64,000 bases of DNA from CAYUYV01 sp964561475 (GTDB taxonomy: Bacteria; Pseudomonadota; Alphaproteobacteria; JAJFIK01), in NCBI GenBank assembly GCA_964561475.1, contig CAZLPU010000002.1, forward strand, positions 60,748 through 124,747. Direction: 5' to 3'. This document shows positions 23,700-32,967 of the stretch, piece after piece. The notes under the pieces were generated by a model, which was not told the DNA's origin, searched no databases, and saw nothing but the letters and a program-made list of their open reading frames with translations. Position 1 is the first letter of the stretch; every line of letters begins with the position of its first letter. Made by a program: the position numbers and the translations under genes.

Positions 23700-25976
23700 T
23701 CATTGCGCAGCGGAGGGAGCCGCTTCCTGCGCAGGCGGCGCTGGTGTGCCCAACTGAAGAACCGCCGTGCCGTCCAGCTTCCAGATGCGGGCGGTCCCAT
23801 CCCGTGAAGCCGTCAGGATACGGCCTTCCGCCGGCCCCACATCGATGCTGGTCACCCCCGCCTCATGGCCTTCATAGACCACCGATACGGCCCCGTCCCG
23901 GTCCCAGAGCCGGGCAGTGCCGTCATTGGAGGCGGTCAGCACCTGATTGGCGGAGCCAACGAAAACCGCCATGTCCACCGCGCTTTCATGGCCGCTGAAG
24001 ACGGCCCGCTGCGTTCCGTCCACGGACCAGATCCGGGCGGTATCGTCGCCGGACGTGGTCACGATCAGGTCGCCGGTCTCGTTGAACGAGGCCCGGTTGA
24101 CCCATGCCCCATGGGCAAGCACCGCGACCTGGTCACCGGCGCTGTTCCACAGGCGCGCGGTGTCATCGTCTCCGGCGGTCACCACCAGGGCTCCGTCCGG
24201 ACTGAAATCAGCCCAGTTCACTGCGGCCCCGTGACCGGTCAGGCTCGCCAGAACCCTGCCCTGGAGGTCCCAAATGCGCCCTGTACCGTCAGTGGAGACG
24301 CTCACCACCCGGCTGCCGTCCCGGCTGAACCCGGCCATGCGCACTACGTCGGTGTGGCCCCCCAGAACTGCGTGGGGCTCTCCGGCGGAGGTCCACAGCC
24401 TCGCGGTGCCATCGGCGGAGGCCGTCACGATGAACCGCCCATCGGGGCTGAACGTGGCCATGGACAAGGGGCCCTGATGGCCCGACAGAACCTTGACCAT
24501 GGCCCCAAGGCGGCTCCACAGCCTGGCGGTGCCATCCAGGGATGCCGTGAGCACCACCCGTCCATCCGGACTGAATACCGCATCGGTCAAAGGCGCCTCA
24601 TGACCTTTCAGCCCGGCAATCGGCCCGCCACCGCCGTCCCAGAGAATGGCGGTCCCATCATGACCGGCGGTCAGCACCAAAGTGCCGCCGGCGCTGAACA
24701 CTGCCCGGCTCACCACGGATGTATGGCTCCGGGGTGCCGGACCGCTGGGCGGCCGGGCCTCGGCCAGTTCGGCGGGCAGGCTCGGCGGCGGATTCTCTAG
24801 CGAGCTTTGGGGCAGGCTCTGGGGCTGGGACCCGGGCACCCCGTCGGCCAGGGCTGGTTCCCCCGCCGAATCTCCTGCCGGATCTCCTGCCAGATCTCCT
24901 GTCTCCGACCCAGCCAGGGCATTAACGCCGCTCGGTTCGGGCACTCTCGGTTCGGGCCTTAGGGGTTCAGGCCGTAAGGGTTCAGGCATCGCAGAGGTGA
25001 CATCCGTCTGCGGAGGGCTTGCGAGTGGCTCCGCCTCCCGGTCCGCGACTTCCATGGTCCGGTTCAGGCCTGTCAACGCCACGGTGATCGCGATCACCGC
25101 CGCGCCCAGAATGGCAAGCACGGCCCACGGGTTTCCCTTCACTGGCCCAGCGATCTTCATCTGGCTGAGAGACTTGAGAACGCGCGCTGCGTGGAATGCA
25201 GCACCGGCTCTGACCGGGCGGCTCCGGGCAAGGGGGGCTTTAGGGCGTGCCCCCGGACCGGTCCTTGGCGCCGCCTCTGATGGGGCGCTCTGTGCTCTAG
25301 TGCCCGCAGCGTGGGGGTCGGCAGACACGGCCTTGGCTTTGCGTCTCTTGGCCTTTCGAGCAGATTTGACGGGCGATGGGGCAGGCTGGTTGGGCTTTGC
25401 TTCGGGAAGGATCTCGCGTTGGGGGGCGGACTTGACCTGCTGATCCGGCTTGCTCGACTGAGGTCCGGGCCCCGGTTTGGGCCCCGGTTTGGGCTTCGGT
25501 TCGGGCTTTGGTTCGGGCTGGGACTCAGGCCGGGATGCCTCCTTCTCGGGTGGTACTTTTCGGGTTTCGTCTTTCGGAGCCATCACCTTCGGCTTGGTGT
25601 CCCGGGCCTTTGAAAGGGCCTCCCCCAACTGAACCTCGAACACATCGTCGGGCGTGGCGACCCAATCCAGCACCTGGGCTCCGGTCTTCACCTCATCGGG
25701 GAGCCGCTCCAGATCCGCGTCCTGGTCGATGCGCAGGGCGAGTACCGGCACACCCGCGCCCTGTGCCGTCCGGAAGACTTCGAGGCTTTCCGGTGCCGCC
25801 ATCCATTGGGGTGTGATCAGGCAGACCAGAACCGCCGGCCCCTCCGGCTTGATGAGACCGTCCGGCGGATCACAGGAAATCCGCGCGTCGGCCCAGCCAT
25901 TGGCTTCGAGCCAACTGCTCAATTCATTGGCGTTCTGGCGCTCCGCCGCAGAGGCGCTGATGACAATCCGAAACAT
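23700..25976 (-). CDS. TIR-like domain, transmembrane helix and WD40 propeller
   Basis: 758 residues. Residues 1-120 resemble a TIR fold (FRIVISASAAERQNANELSSWL; AVLVCLITPQW; ESLEVF; VPVLALRID); Glu63 or Glu66 are candidates for the NADase acid, but this is uncertain. A long Lys/Pro-rich linker follows, then one transmembrane helix at 284-304, a second proline-rich linker with PEPLR repeats, and eight WD40 repeats (418-745) of the type FSPDGRxVLTASxDGTARLW. The positively charged stretch before the helix predicts TIR in the cytoplasm and the propeller outside. A role in sensing or immunity-like NAD signalling is inference. The ATG has GGGAGACG upstream. Confidence 0.85.
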   Translation of the reverse strand: MFRIVISASAAERQNANELSSWLEANGWADARISCDPPDGLIKPEGPAVLVCLITPQWMAAPESLEVFRTAQGAGVPVLALRIDQDADLERLPDEVKTGAQVLDWVATPDDVFEVQLGEALSKARDTKPKVMAPKDETRKVPPEKEASRPESQPEPKPEPKPKPGPKPGPGPQSSKPDQQVKSAPQREILPEAKPNQPAPSPVKSARKAKRRKAKAVSADPHAAGTRAQSAPSEAAPRTGPGARPKAPLARSRPVRAGAAFHAARVLKSLSQMKIAGPVKGNPWAVLAILGAAVIAITVALTGLNRTMEVADREAEPLASPPQTDVTSAMPEPLRPEPLRPEPRVPEPSGVNALAGSETGDLAGDPAGDSAGEPALADGVPGSQPQSLPQSSLENPPPSLPAELAEARPPSGPAPRSHTSVVSRAVFSAGGTLVLTAGHDGTAILWDGGGGPIAGLKGHEAPLTDAVFSPDGRVVLTASLDGTARLWSRLGAMVKVLSGHQGPLSMATFSPDGRFIVTASADGTARLWTSAGEPHAVLGGHTDVVRMAGFSRDGSRVVSVSTDGTGRIWDLQGRVLASLTGHGAAVNWADFSPDGALVVTAGDDDTARLWNSAGDQVAVLAHGAWVNRASFNETGDLIVTTSGDDTARIWSVDGTQRAVFSGHESAVDMAVFVGSANQVLTASNDGTARLWDRDGAVSVVYEGHEAGVTSIDVGPAEGRILTASRDGTARIWKLDGTAVLQLGTPAPPAQEAAPSAAQ
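24934..24993 (-). repeat. Four in-frame 15-bp repeats encoding EPLRP-like units
   Basis: Units GGTTCGGGCACTCTC, GGTTCGGGCCTTAGG, GGTTCAGGCCGTAAG and GGTTCAGGCATCGCA (plus strand) encode the PEPLRPEPLRPEPRVPEP linker after the membrane helix. Confidence 0.8.
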
Positions 25977-26326
25977 CGTCTCCCGTCCAGGTTCGGTTCC
26001 TCTTCACACGGAATGAGACCGCAGAGGCTGGATACAGAATCTCTCTTTACAGGGATTCCATGGCAATGGGACGTCCGGATCGCCAAATCCTGAGGAAAAC
26101 CCTCATGGATTGCGCATCCGTCACGATACAGCACAGCACCCCCGGCGGGGATCCAGTCCGTTGCAAAAGCCTCTGCGACCCGCTCCGAGCCAGGATGACC
26201 GCGCCGCGACCCCGTCACGGTGACCGGCCATTAAGCCTGTCCCTCTAAGCTGTCGGAGACATCCGCCGGGGCGCATTTCGTCCCGAACCATGGCCACCGG
26301 TGAACAGGAAACAGAGGACGAGGCCC
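25977..26326. other. Divergent intergenic region TIR-WD40 / motB
   Basis: 350 bases between two outward-facing genes. Both promoters should be here. The open frames inside lack ribosome binding sites and look random. Confidence 0.4.
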
Positions 26327-27292
26327 GTGTCTGCGGATTCAGATCGCCCGATTATCATCAAGAAAATAAAGAAGGGCGGCCATGGCCACCATGGCGGCGC
26401 CTGGAAGGTGGCCTATGCGGATTTCGTGACCGCCATGATGGCCTTCTTCCTCCTCATGTGGCTCTTAAATGCCACCTCATCGGAGCAGAAACAGGGCATT
26501 GCGGACTATTTCACCCCCGCTGCCGTGTCCAAGGCCACCAGCGGATCCGGTGGCATTCTCGGGGGTACGGCTTTCAGCACCGACGGTGTGCGCGGCGAAG
26601 GCTCCTTGGGCGTTCCTCTGACCGGCGCCCAGCCCGGACCGCCGCCTACCCCTCCCAGCCGCCGGGAGCCCTCCCAGGACGAAGGCCAAGCCGAGGGTGA
26701 AGGGAGCGGCGAAGCTGGCCCCGAAACCGGCGCGCCGGTTCAAACCGAAACCTTGAGCCAGAGTGCCCTGGAGCGGGCTTTGGCCATGCGGGAGGACGCC
26801 CTGTTCCAGCAAGCGGAAATGTCCCTGCGCCAGGCCATGCGGGACATGCCGGACATTGCGGAACTGTCCAAACAATTGATTATCGACCACACGCCCGAAG
26901 GCATGCGCATTCAGCTTGTGGACCAGGAAGGCCGGGCCATGTTCGCGCCGGACAGTGCCGAGCCCTATCCCCGCACCCGCACCCTTCTGGGCCAGGTGGC
27001 CCGCATCCTCCAGCGCCTGCCCAACCGGATCGCGATCTCAGGCCACACGGACGCTGCCCCCATCACGGGCCGGGAGTCCTACTCCAACTGGGAAATGTCC
27101 GCCGACCGGGCCAATGCCGCCCGCCGGATCCTTCAGACCGGCGGTGTGGACGACGACCGTCTGGCGGAAGTGACCGGCCGGGCGGGCACCGAACCGCTCC
27201 TGCCCGACGACCCCTACGCCCCCGCCAACCGCCGCGTCGCCATCGTCCTCCTCCGCGAAGCCCCCCCCCTCCCTCCAGGACATGGGTTGTAG
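26327..27292 (+). CDS. motB: Flagellar stator protein MotB
   Basis: MotB anchors the MotA/B proton channel to peptidoglycan and drives flagellar rotation. It is 321 residues. The basic N-terminus IIIKKIKKGGHGHHGGAWK, one membrane helix starting at ADFVTAMMAFFLLMWLL and the C-terminal OmpA/MotB peptidoglycan-binding domain (ISGHTDAAP; ANRRVAIVLL) are clear. With the GTG at 26327 (AGAGGA eight bases before), the proton-carrying aspartate falls at Asp32, exactly the Escherichia coli number; a GTG at 26300 would add nine residues. motA is not adjacent, which is unusual. Confidence 0.94.
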   Translation: MSADSDRPIIIKKIKKGGHGHHGGAWKVAYADFVTAMMAFFLLMWLLNATSSEQKQGIADYFTPAAVSKATSGSGGILGGTAFSTDGVRGEGSLGVPLTGAQPGPPPTPPSRREPSQDEGQAEGEGSGEAGPETGAPVQTETLSQSALERALAMREDALFQQAEMSLRQAMRDMPDIAELSKQLIIDHTPEGMRIQLVDQEGRAMFAPDSAEPYPRTRTLLGQVARILQRLPNRIAISGHTDAAPITGRESYSNWEMSADRANAARRILQTGGVDDDRLAEVTGRAGTEPLLPDDPYAPANRRVAIVLLREAPPLPPGHGL

Positions 27293-27325
27293 GGCGGGAC
27301 AATCCCTTTCCATGGCGCAAGGGCA

Positions 27326-27358
27326 AGAGCCCGCACTTGCTCAACAAGCGCGGGCTTT
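27326..27358. terminator. Bidirectional terminator between motB and the LysM gene
   Basis: AGCCCGC ... GCGGGCT, with inner CTTG/CAAG pairs and flanking AA/TT, between convergent genes. The short flanking tracts are AAG on one side and TTTGG on the other. Confidence 0.7.
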
Positions 27359-27379
27359 GGTCGGTTTCATGGGTGATGG

Positions 27380-29353
27380 TTAATTGCCCTCTCCGCAAAT
27401 AAATCGGGGTTGAGTGGGCCACCCTATTTTGTGGTTGTATTCGACACGATAATTGTCTTCATCGACACGATTCAGGCCTGATTCTTCGCGCGCTCTGAGG
27501 GCGGCGTCGAACTTGGCGATGACTGTTTCACCTGGGCCAGATTGCCTACCGCTCTTCACGGTGAGCAGGTGGGCTTTGTCCACGACGAATGGTGGATACT
27601 GTGTACAAAATGTCGAGCGGTCCAAATTCGCCTGATCAATTGCTTCCCAGCCAACATACTCGTTCACCAAGGTGAAATCAGAACTGCCCTCCGCAATCTC
27701 CTCCATGCATTCGCCGAGTGTACCGACAGTCTTGATCGAAAGACTATCGTTCCGACGCGCCCGCAAGGCGTCCTCAGGAATTGTCCAATCATCTGGCATG
27801 CACAAAGTCATGTTTTCTTTCAAATCGAAGAGCCCTTTATAAACGAAATTATCTTCCCTTCGATTGAACATCTGGGTTGTGATCTCGAGAAATGGCTCCG
27901 AATAGTTATAAATTGCGCGTTTCTGATCATCTTCATACCATGGAAATGTGCCGATATTGGAAGTTGCTGTAGTTTTTCTCAAGGCATCACCAAAATCCTC
28001 AGCGAATGTGATGGTTGGGTCATAACCAGCATCCTTCAAAATTGCTGAGACGAGGTATGTAGCGAGGCCTTGTTGGCGATGGAGCGATCCACGATCCAGA
28101 ACATTCTCACCGCTAAAGGGTGCGAATGACGCCGTAATCAGGTTAATCGGTTGTCTCGCCTCGTCGCACTGGGCTGGACGGTCAGATCTCTCGCTGTCAC
28201 ACAGGTCTGGACAGACTGGCACAATAGGAGTTCCTTCCTCCTGACGTCTGCGCTCCTCATCCTGGAGAGGTTGAAAATAGTCGCGGCGTCGCAACTCTGT
28301 CTCCCGGCCGTCCATTTCCTGTAGAGCACCATTCAGCTCACGGAGCAGATCCGTAGCACCGATCACATTCTTCCCAATCATCACAACTGCTTTTGCATTA
28401 TCACTTGCGAGTGTCGGTGTCTTAGCAAGACATATCTTTGTTTCTTTTGGTATGATACCATTATTGTACAATTTTTCAAGTTGCCCGAATGCGCCGTACT
28501 TCACTTCAGTTACAACATCAATACCATCTCTTTTCGCAAGTCTATCCAGACAATTTGCGGTACTGGCACCCGGACGAGCGTCCACCTTAATATTGTTCCG
28601 AGTCTCCCGTTGAATACGATCAGTGTCAGCCAAGTGATAGCCGACCTGTTTACAAAATGTGAGCCCAGAGTAATCCACTTTATCGTTTATGATTTCGATA
28701 TCCCCATTCTCCACATCTGCGTATCTCATAAACGCATAAAATGGAGTTTCAATAAACACATCAGTCAATAGAAACTCTTGCTCGCGGAAAGGTGTTGGGA
28801 TGTAAGGGAAAGTGCCGATAATATCCCCACTCTGAATAGATCGCGCCTCTCTCACCTGCTTGGTTACAATATCCCAATTGCCAAGATTAACGAAGTCTAC
28901 ATCAAAGCCAAGCTTGGCAAACGCGGATCGTACGACATCAACGGCGTATCCTGAGAATTCTTCCCGCCCATTACTTCCCTCATTGATATATATGAATGGC
29001 TCAAATGGACCACCCACCCCCAATTTTACTGTCCCTCTAATTTGCTGTGTTCTATTCTCCTGCGGTCGCGGGATGATTAATACACTCCCTACCCGTATCC
29101 GATCGGGATCCCGCAGAATATCCTGGTTCGCTCGGTAAATATCCATATATTTCCGGGTGGTTCCATAATATTTCACGGAGATAGAGCTCAGCGTTTCCCG
29201 GCGCTGAACCTCATGACAATATTGCTCGTTACTGGGAACGCAGCGGTCTCTTGATGTTCTTTGGGCCTCTGTGGGCTGGGTGCCGCAAAATACTAGACCT
29301 GCAACAAGGGCGACCACCTTCATGGCACCCACACCCAAGAAAGAACCATTCAT
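27380..29353 (-). CDS. Secreted LysM protein with two solute-binding domains
   Basis: 657 residues in visibly AT-richer DNA than the neighbours. A signal peptide (1-30) is followed by a LysM peptidoglycan-binding domain at about 47-96 (HEVQRRETLSSISVKYYG; RIRVGSVLIIP). Two regions resembling family 3 extracellular solute-binding proteins follow: about 105-365 (GPFEPFIYINEGSNGREEFS, GYAVDVVRSAFAKLGFDVDF) and about 400-650 (ASFAPFSGENVLDRG, GLATYLVSAILKDAGYDP). No permease is nearby, so a wall-bound sensor or scavenger is more likely than an ABC uptake system. The ATG has AGGGG eight bases upstream. Codon use suggests horizontal acquisition. Confidence 0.85.
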   Translation of the reverse strand: MNGSFLGVGAMKVVALVAGLVFCGTQPTEAQRTSRDRCVPSNEQYCHEVQRRETLSSISVKYYGTTRKYMDIYRANQDILRDPDRIRVGSVLIIPRPQENRTQQIRGTVKLGVGGPFEPFIYINEGSNGREEFSGYAVDVVRSAFAKLGFDVDFVNLGNWDIVTKQVREARSIQSGDIIGTFPYIPTPFREQEFLLTDVFIETPFYAFMRYADVENGDIEIINDKVDYSGLTFCKQVGYHLADTDRIQRETRNNIKVDARPGASTANCLDRLAKRDGIDVVTEVKYGAFGQLEKLYNNGIIPKETKICLAKTPTLASDNAKAVVMIGKNVIGATDLLRELNGALQEMDGRETELRRRDYFQPLQDEERRRQEEGTPIVPVCPDLCDSERSDRPAQCDEARQPINLITASFAPFSGENVLDRGSLHRQQGLATYLVSAILKDAGYDPTITFAEDFGDALRKTTATSNIGTFPWYEDDQKRAIYNYSEPFLEITTQMFNRREDNFVYKGLFDLKENMTLCMPDDWTIPEDALRARRNDSLSIKTVGTLGECMEEIAEGSSDFTLVNEYVGWEAIDQANLDRSTFCTQYPPFVVDKAHLLTVKSGRQSGPGETVIAKFDAALRAREESGLNRVDEDNYRVEYNHKIGWPTQPRFICGEGN

Positions 29354-30232
29354 TTCAGCACCCCTGAGTCATAAAGAACAAAAAGATCTACGCCTAACTA
29401 AGATGATCAAACGAATAGATGGTCACTGTTCAATAATAAGAACAGGTACGCACATATAAAATGGCGTGCATGCACAGCAATTGGCAGATATCTCCAAGCT
29501 TTTTATAATATAACGCCTCATCCCTTTTTTCGTCGTGCTGGAATGGAAGTGAACCCGGGAATTCACCATCCTTTATAGAAGATACACGGTCCTCCCATTC
29601 ATCACCAATCAACAATGCGCCCCGGCGGGACACGCGATCCTCCTCGTCCTGATCGCCGCTTTCTGTACCAACGTGCGGTCGTAGGGTACCCTCAAAGCAA
29701 TGGGGCAGTCGATAGGGATAAGCCAATAACTTAATCGCAATTGGTCGCGGGGTTCCTCAATGAGGATGCAGACCGGCATTACGATGCTCGTAAGTCAACG
29801 CCTGCAATCATAACGACGAGGTCACCAACATCTGGCCTGGTGCAGTGAACCCATGACTTGGTCAACGTGATCCAAGGGCGAAATTTGTGATCCGGACTGT
29901 CATAAAACCATCACGGAACACACCATAGAGCCTCTGTATTCTGGTGGCCCTGTTCACGGTCTGGCTTACCCCAGATGCCGACAAGAACGTCAATCATAAG
30001 CATCACTGCCCATGACCTTGCGCATTTGATAGGACCCGGTTTGCTGTATAACATAAGACGGAGGAAAAATCACTGGGTAAGGGTTGTATTGTCTTGGGGC
30101 TGAGCATAATTGGAGGTGGTCGTTCAGCAAGCGCCTGCACCATGGTCTCGACCATTGCTGTGCAGGCTGATCAGTCCTCGACAAGAACTGATCCGGATCA
30201 ATTTTTGGAATTTGAGCAGCAGGGGGCGTGTT
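29354..30232. other. AT-rich stretch without a supported gene
   Basis: About 880 bases of lower GC between the LysM gene and the caspase operon. A 98-codon minus-strand frame (29430-29726) begins at TTG without a ribosome binding site and has no recognisable family. I tried to read transposase remnants around 29760-29990 and could not support one. It is probably the decayed remainder of an insertion. Confidence 0.4.
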
Positions 30233-30481
30233 ATGAAATCCTGGTGGTTCCTTTTTCTGGCCCTGGCGGTCGGATGCATCGCGACGGCCATCTATTTCCA
30301 GACCCGCATTCCGCCGGGTGTTGAACCCATGAGCGGGCAAGCATCCATGACACCCGTGATCGCCCAATGGACTGCCATTTTTGCATTCATTAGTGCCTTT
30401 TTCGATATGCTCACCAAGATCTTTCGTTTCTTCCGCGAACACGCGATAGGGCGGGACCGGTCAGAGACCAAAGACGAATGA
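30233..30481 (+). CDS. Small two-helix membrane protein, partner of the caspase gene
   Basis: 82 residues with two hydrophobic helices, WWFLFLALAVGCIATAIYF at about 4-22 and a second around 45-63 (WTAIFAFISAFFDML), then a basic C-terminal tail (RFFREHAIGRDRS). The ATG follows AGGGGGCGTGTT. Its stop overlaps the start of the caspase gene by four bases (ATGA), so translation is likely coupled. No family recognised. Small membrane proteins coupled to a protease in this way may be regulators, substrates or effectors, but nothing in the sequence decides. Confidence 0.75.
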   Translation: MKSWWFLFLALAVGCIATAIYFQTRIPPGVEPMSGQASMTPVIAQWTAIFAFISAFFDMLTKIFRFFREHAIGRDRSETKDE

Positions 30482-32388
30482 ACCGAATTACACTGTGCAG
30501 TCTGACCGGCGGCTGGCTGCCCCTCTGGCTCGGTATCATGGCAGGCATCGGGGTTTTGTGGCTGCCCCACCCCGCCACGGGCTCGGAGACTTTCATCTCC
30601 ATACTCACTGAATCGGGAGTTCCTGACGCCGACGCCAGGGCCTTGAGCGATGACATTGCGCTGGAGGAAGACGAGATCCTGGTTTCCTCCGTGCCCGGCA
30701 TTTCCAGAGAGATTCTGGGCGTTGACCGGTTCGGCAAGAGCGTGGCGGTTGTCGTCGGCGTCAGTGACTATGGACCATCAACCTCCGGGCGGCGCATCTG
30801 GGACGACATCAAGGCCAGTGAACCCAATGCCCGCCGGATGAGGGACTATCTGGCGGGGCCGGGCGGTTTCGACATCGTCATCACACTGCGGGAAAAGCGG
30901 GCGGCCAAACGCCGTATTTCTCTCTTGATGGAAGATGTCCTGCCTAGGATCCTGGGCAGGAACGACCGTCTGCTGTTCTATTTCTCCGGCCATGGGGATC
31001 AGGAGGTTCAGCGCTCCCGCAACAGAAAGCTCGGTTATCTGGTTCTGGCCGAGTCCGAGGACCGCCGGGCTGACATGATTTCCATGCGTGAAATGATGGA
31101 GGAATGGGCTCCCCGTCTCCAGTCCGTCCGTCATCTGCTGTTCATTATCGATTCCTGTTTCAGCGGTCTCGTGGGCGTTCAATCACCATCACAAAGCCGG
31201 CGGCTCGATACAGGCGAGGTATCATTGCGGACCCTGAGCCGGAAAGCCCACCACGTCATTACGGCCGGTACGGAAGATCAACTCACCTATGCCGCCGCCC
31301 GTTTCAACGGCAGTGTGTTCACCGATGGGTTGCTCACCGGGGTCAAAGGCCCAGCGGACGAGAATGCAGATCGGATTGTCACCATTGATGAACTGATGGA
31401 TTTTGTCCGCAAGCGGGTGCAGGAAGTATCCCCTGAGGTCGACTGGTACAGACCCATTACACCGTCCATTCGCGGTTTGTCGGGGGTGAACAACAAGGGG
31501 CGCTTCTACTTCCGCTATACACGCCCGCAGCCCCTTGCGTGCGGTGAAACGGATCCGGATACGGGCAGACGCAAGGTCTGTATCCCTCCCTGCGAAGCCG
31601 ACAGCCCGGTAGCGCCTGCAGGGCCAGCCTTCTCCGATCCCGTTGACGGGGAGGTGGTCGACTGGACCCCGGTGATGGTGCCGCTGGCGACCGGAAGCTA
31701 TTGCATGGGATCACCCCAGAACGCCGGATTTCCCGCTAAGGAACAGCCCGCTCGCAAGGTCTCGATCGACGCGCCTTTTGCCATCGGCAAGTTTGAAGTG
31801 ACCGTGGCCCAGTGGCGGGTCTGCATGACGGACGCGGAGCGTTGCAGACCCCTGCAGGGCATCGAAGATGCGGCGGCGGATCTACCGGTGACGAATGTGA
31901 CCTGGGACGATGCGGTCGCCTTTGCCGCCTGGCTGAGTGAGAAGACCGGTTATCCTTATCGCCTCCCCACGGAGGCCGAATGGGAGTTTGCCGCCCGGGC
32001 CGCAACCACGACCCGCTACGCCTGGGGGGATGATGAACCGGCTTGCGAGCCCAGCGATCCGCGGGGAGCGAATTTCAAGCCCTGCAACAGACGCGCTCCG
32101 TCTCCCATTGGGCGCTTTCCAGCCAATCCGTTCGGCCTCCATGACATGCACGGCAATGTCTATGAGTGGACGCTGGACTGTTCCCATGGGAACTATTGGT
32201 ATGCTCCTCCCGATGCGAAGACCCCGTGGCGGAATGAAAACATCGGCAATTGCAATTTCGCCATGGTGCGGGGCGGCTCGTGGAACCGGTTCCCCGATGA
32301 TCTGAGGTCGGGAGCCCGCTATGAGCACCGTCGCAGCCTGGGGTCCGGCGAATTGGGCTTCCGGCTGGTGCGGGAGCCGGCGCCCTGA
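30478..32388 (+). CDS. Secreted caspase-like protease with FGE/SUMF1 domain
   Basis: 636 residues. After an N-terminal signal or anchor helix (12-32) comes a peptidase C14 domain (about 85-310) with the dyad His172 (FYFSGHGDQ) and Cys227 (IIDSCFSG), so it should be active. Residues about 390-633 form a formylglycine-generating-enzyme-like domain (MVPLATGSYCMGSP; YPYRLPTEAEWEFAARA; GLHDMHGNVYEWT; VRGGSWNRF; GFRLVREP). Fusions of caspase with this domain are known among bacterial orthocaspases, where the latter seems to bind substrates rather than oxidise cysteine. The exported location and the small coupled membrane protein are the unusual points. Confidence 0.92.
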   Translation: MNRITLCSLTGGWLPLWLGIMAGIGVLWLPHPATGSETFISILTESGVPDADARALSDDIALEEDEILVSSVPGISREILGVDRFGKSVAVVVGVSDYGPSTSGRRIWDDIKASEPNARRMRDYLAGPGGFDIVITLREKRAAKRRISLLMEDVLPRILGRNDRLLFYFSGHGDQEVQRSRNRKLGYLVLAESEDRRADMISMREMMEEWAPRLQSVRHLLFIIDSCFSGLVGVQSPSQSRRLDTGEVSLRTLSRKAHHVITAGTEDQLTYAAARFNGSVFTDGLLTGVKGPADENADRIVTIDELMDFVRKRVQEVSPEVDWYRPITPSIRGLSGVNNKGRFYFRYTRPQPLACGETDPDTGRRKVCIPPCEADSPVAPAGPAFSDPVDGEVVDWTPVMVPLATGSYCMGSPQNAGFPAKEQPARKVSIDAPFAIGKFEVTVAQWRVCMTDAERCRPLQGIEDAAADLPVTNVTWDDAVAFAAWLSEKTGYPYRLPTEAEWEFAARAATTTRYAWGDDEPACEPSDPRGANFKPCNRRAPSPIGRFPANPFGLHDMHGNVYEWTLDCSHGNYWYAPPDAKTPWRNENIGNCNFAMVRGGSWNRFPDDLRSGARYEHRRSLGSGELGFRLVREPAP

Positions 32389-32967
32389 TTCTGTTTGTTT
32401 TCCCATCGATATCCTGAACATGGCAGGCGGGTGGTTGGCCGGTGGGGCGCTCCACACCATGTGCTCGGCTCAGCGGGCCCAGCGTGATTGATCCCGCTGG
32501 AGTGGCGTGCCATGCATTCAACCCTTCGCGCCGGGATTTATCCCGGTAGTATGCCGCCCCGATGCTGAGTGCCCGGTGCTGGATGCCTGGTGCTGGATGC
32601 CCGGCGCTGGGATGCCCGGCGCTTGAAAACCTGTGCTTCATGCGGGCGTTATGGTGCCGAGCGTGGGATGGCAGGTTCGACGCCAACCGGCGCGCTGTTG
32701 ACGGGACACTCACAGAGTTCATGTCAAGCAGGCTCCCTCGCTTGACGAGACTGGCTCCCCCCAGCAGACCGGAAAGAGCGGACGAGAAAGCACGGCGGTT
32801 GGACGGCTCTTCGCTTTAGGGTCGGCAAACGCTGCTAGAATGAATGAATGACGGTCGGCGCCCTCCTACCCGGCGCCGCCCCACCTCCCGGCCTCTACGG
32901 GCGTCTCGGGAGATCCGGAATGCGGGCGGACACCCTCAGGGGTGGATGACGGCGGACGTGAGAGGCT
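32389..32967. other. Intergenic region with a minisatellite
   Basis: About 580 bases between the caspase gene and the SLC13 transporter. It contains the 14-15-bp repeat at 32569-32625. No frame has a ribosome binding site and a plausible protein. Confidence 0.45.
32569..32625. repeat. Four-copy 14-15-bp tandem repeat
   Basis: Units of the form GATGCCCGGTGCTG (GTGCCCGGTGCTG, GATGCCTGGTGCTG, GATGCCCGGCGCTGG, GATGCCCGGCGCTTG). Confidence 0.85.

Noticed and set aside
29430..29726. 98-codon minus-strand frame in the AT-rich spacer
   Set aside because: TTG start, no ribosome binding site, no family resemblance.
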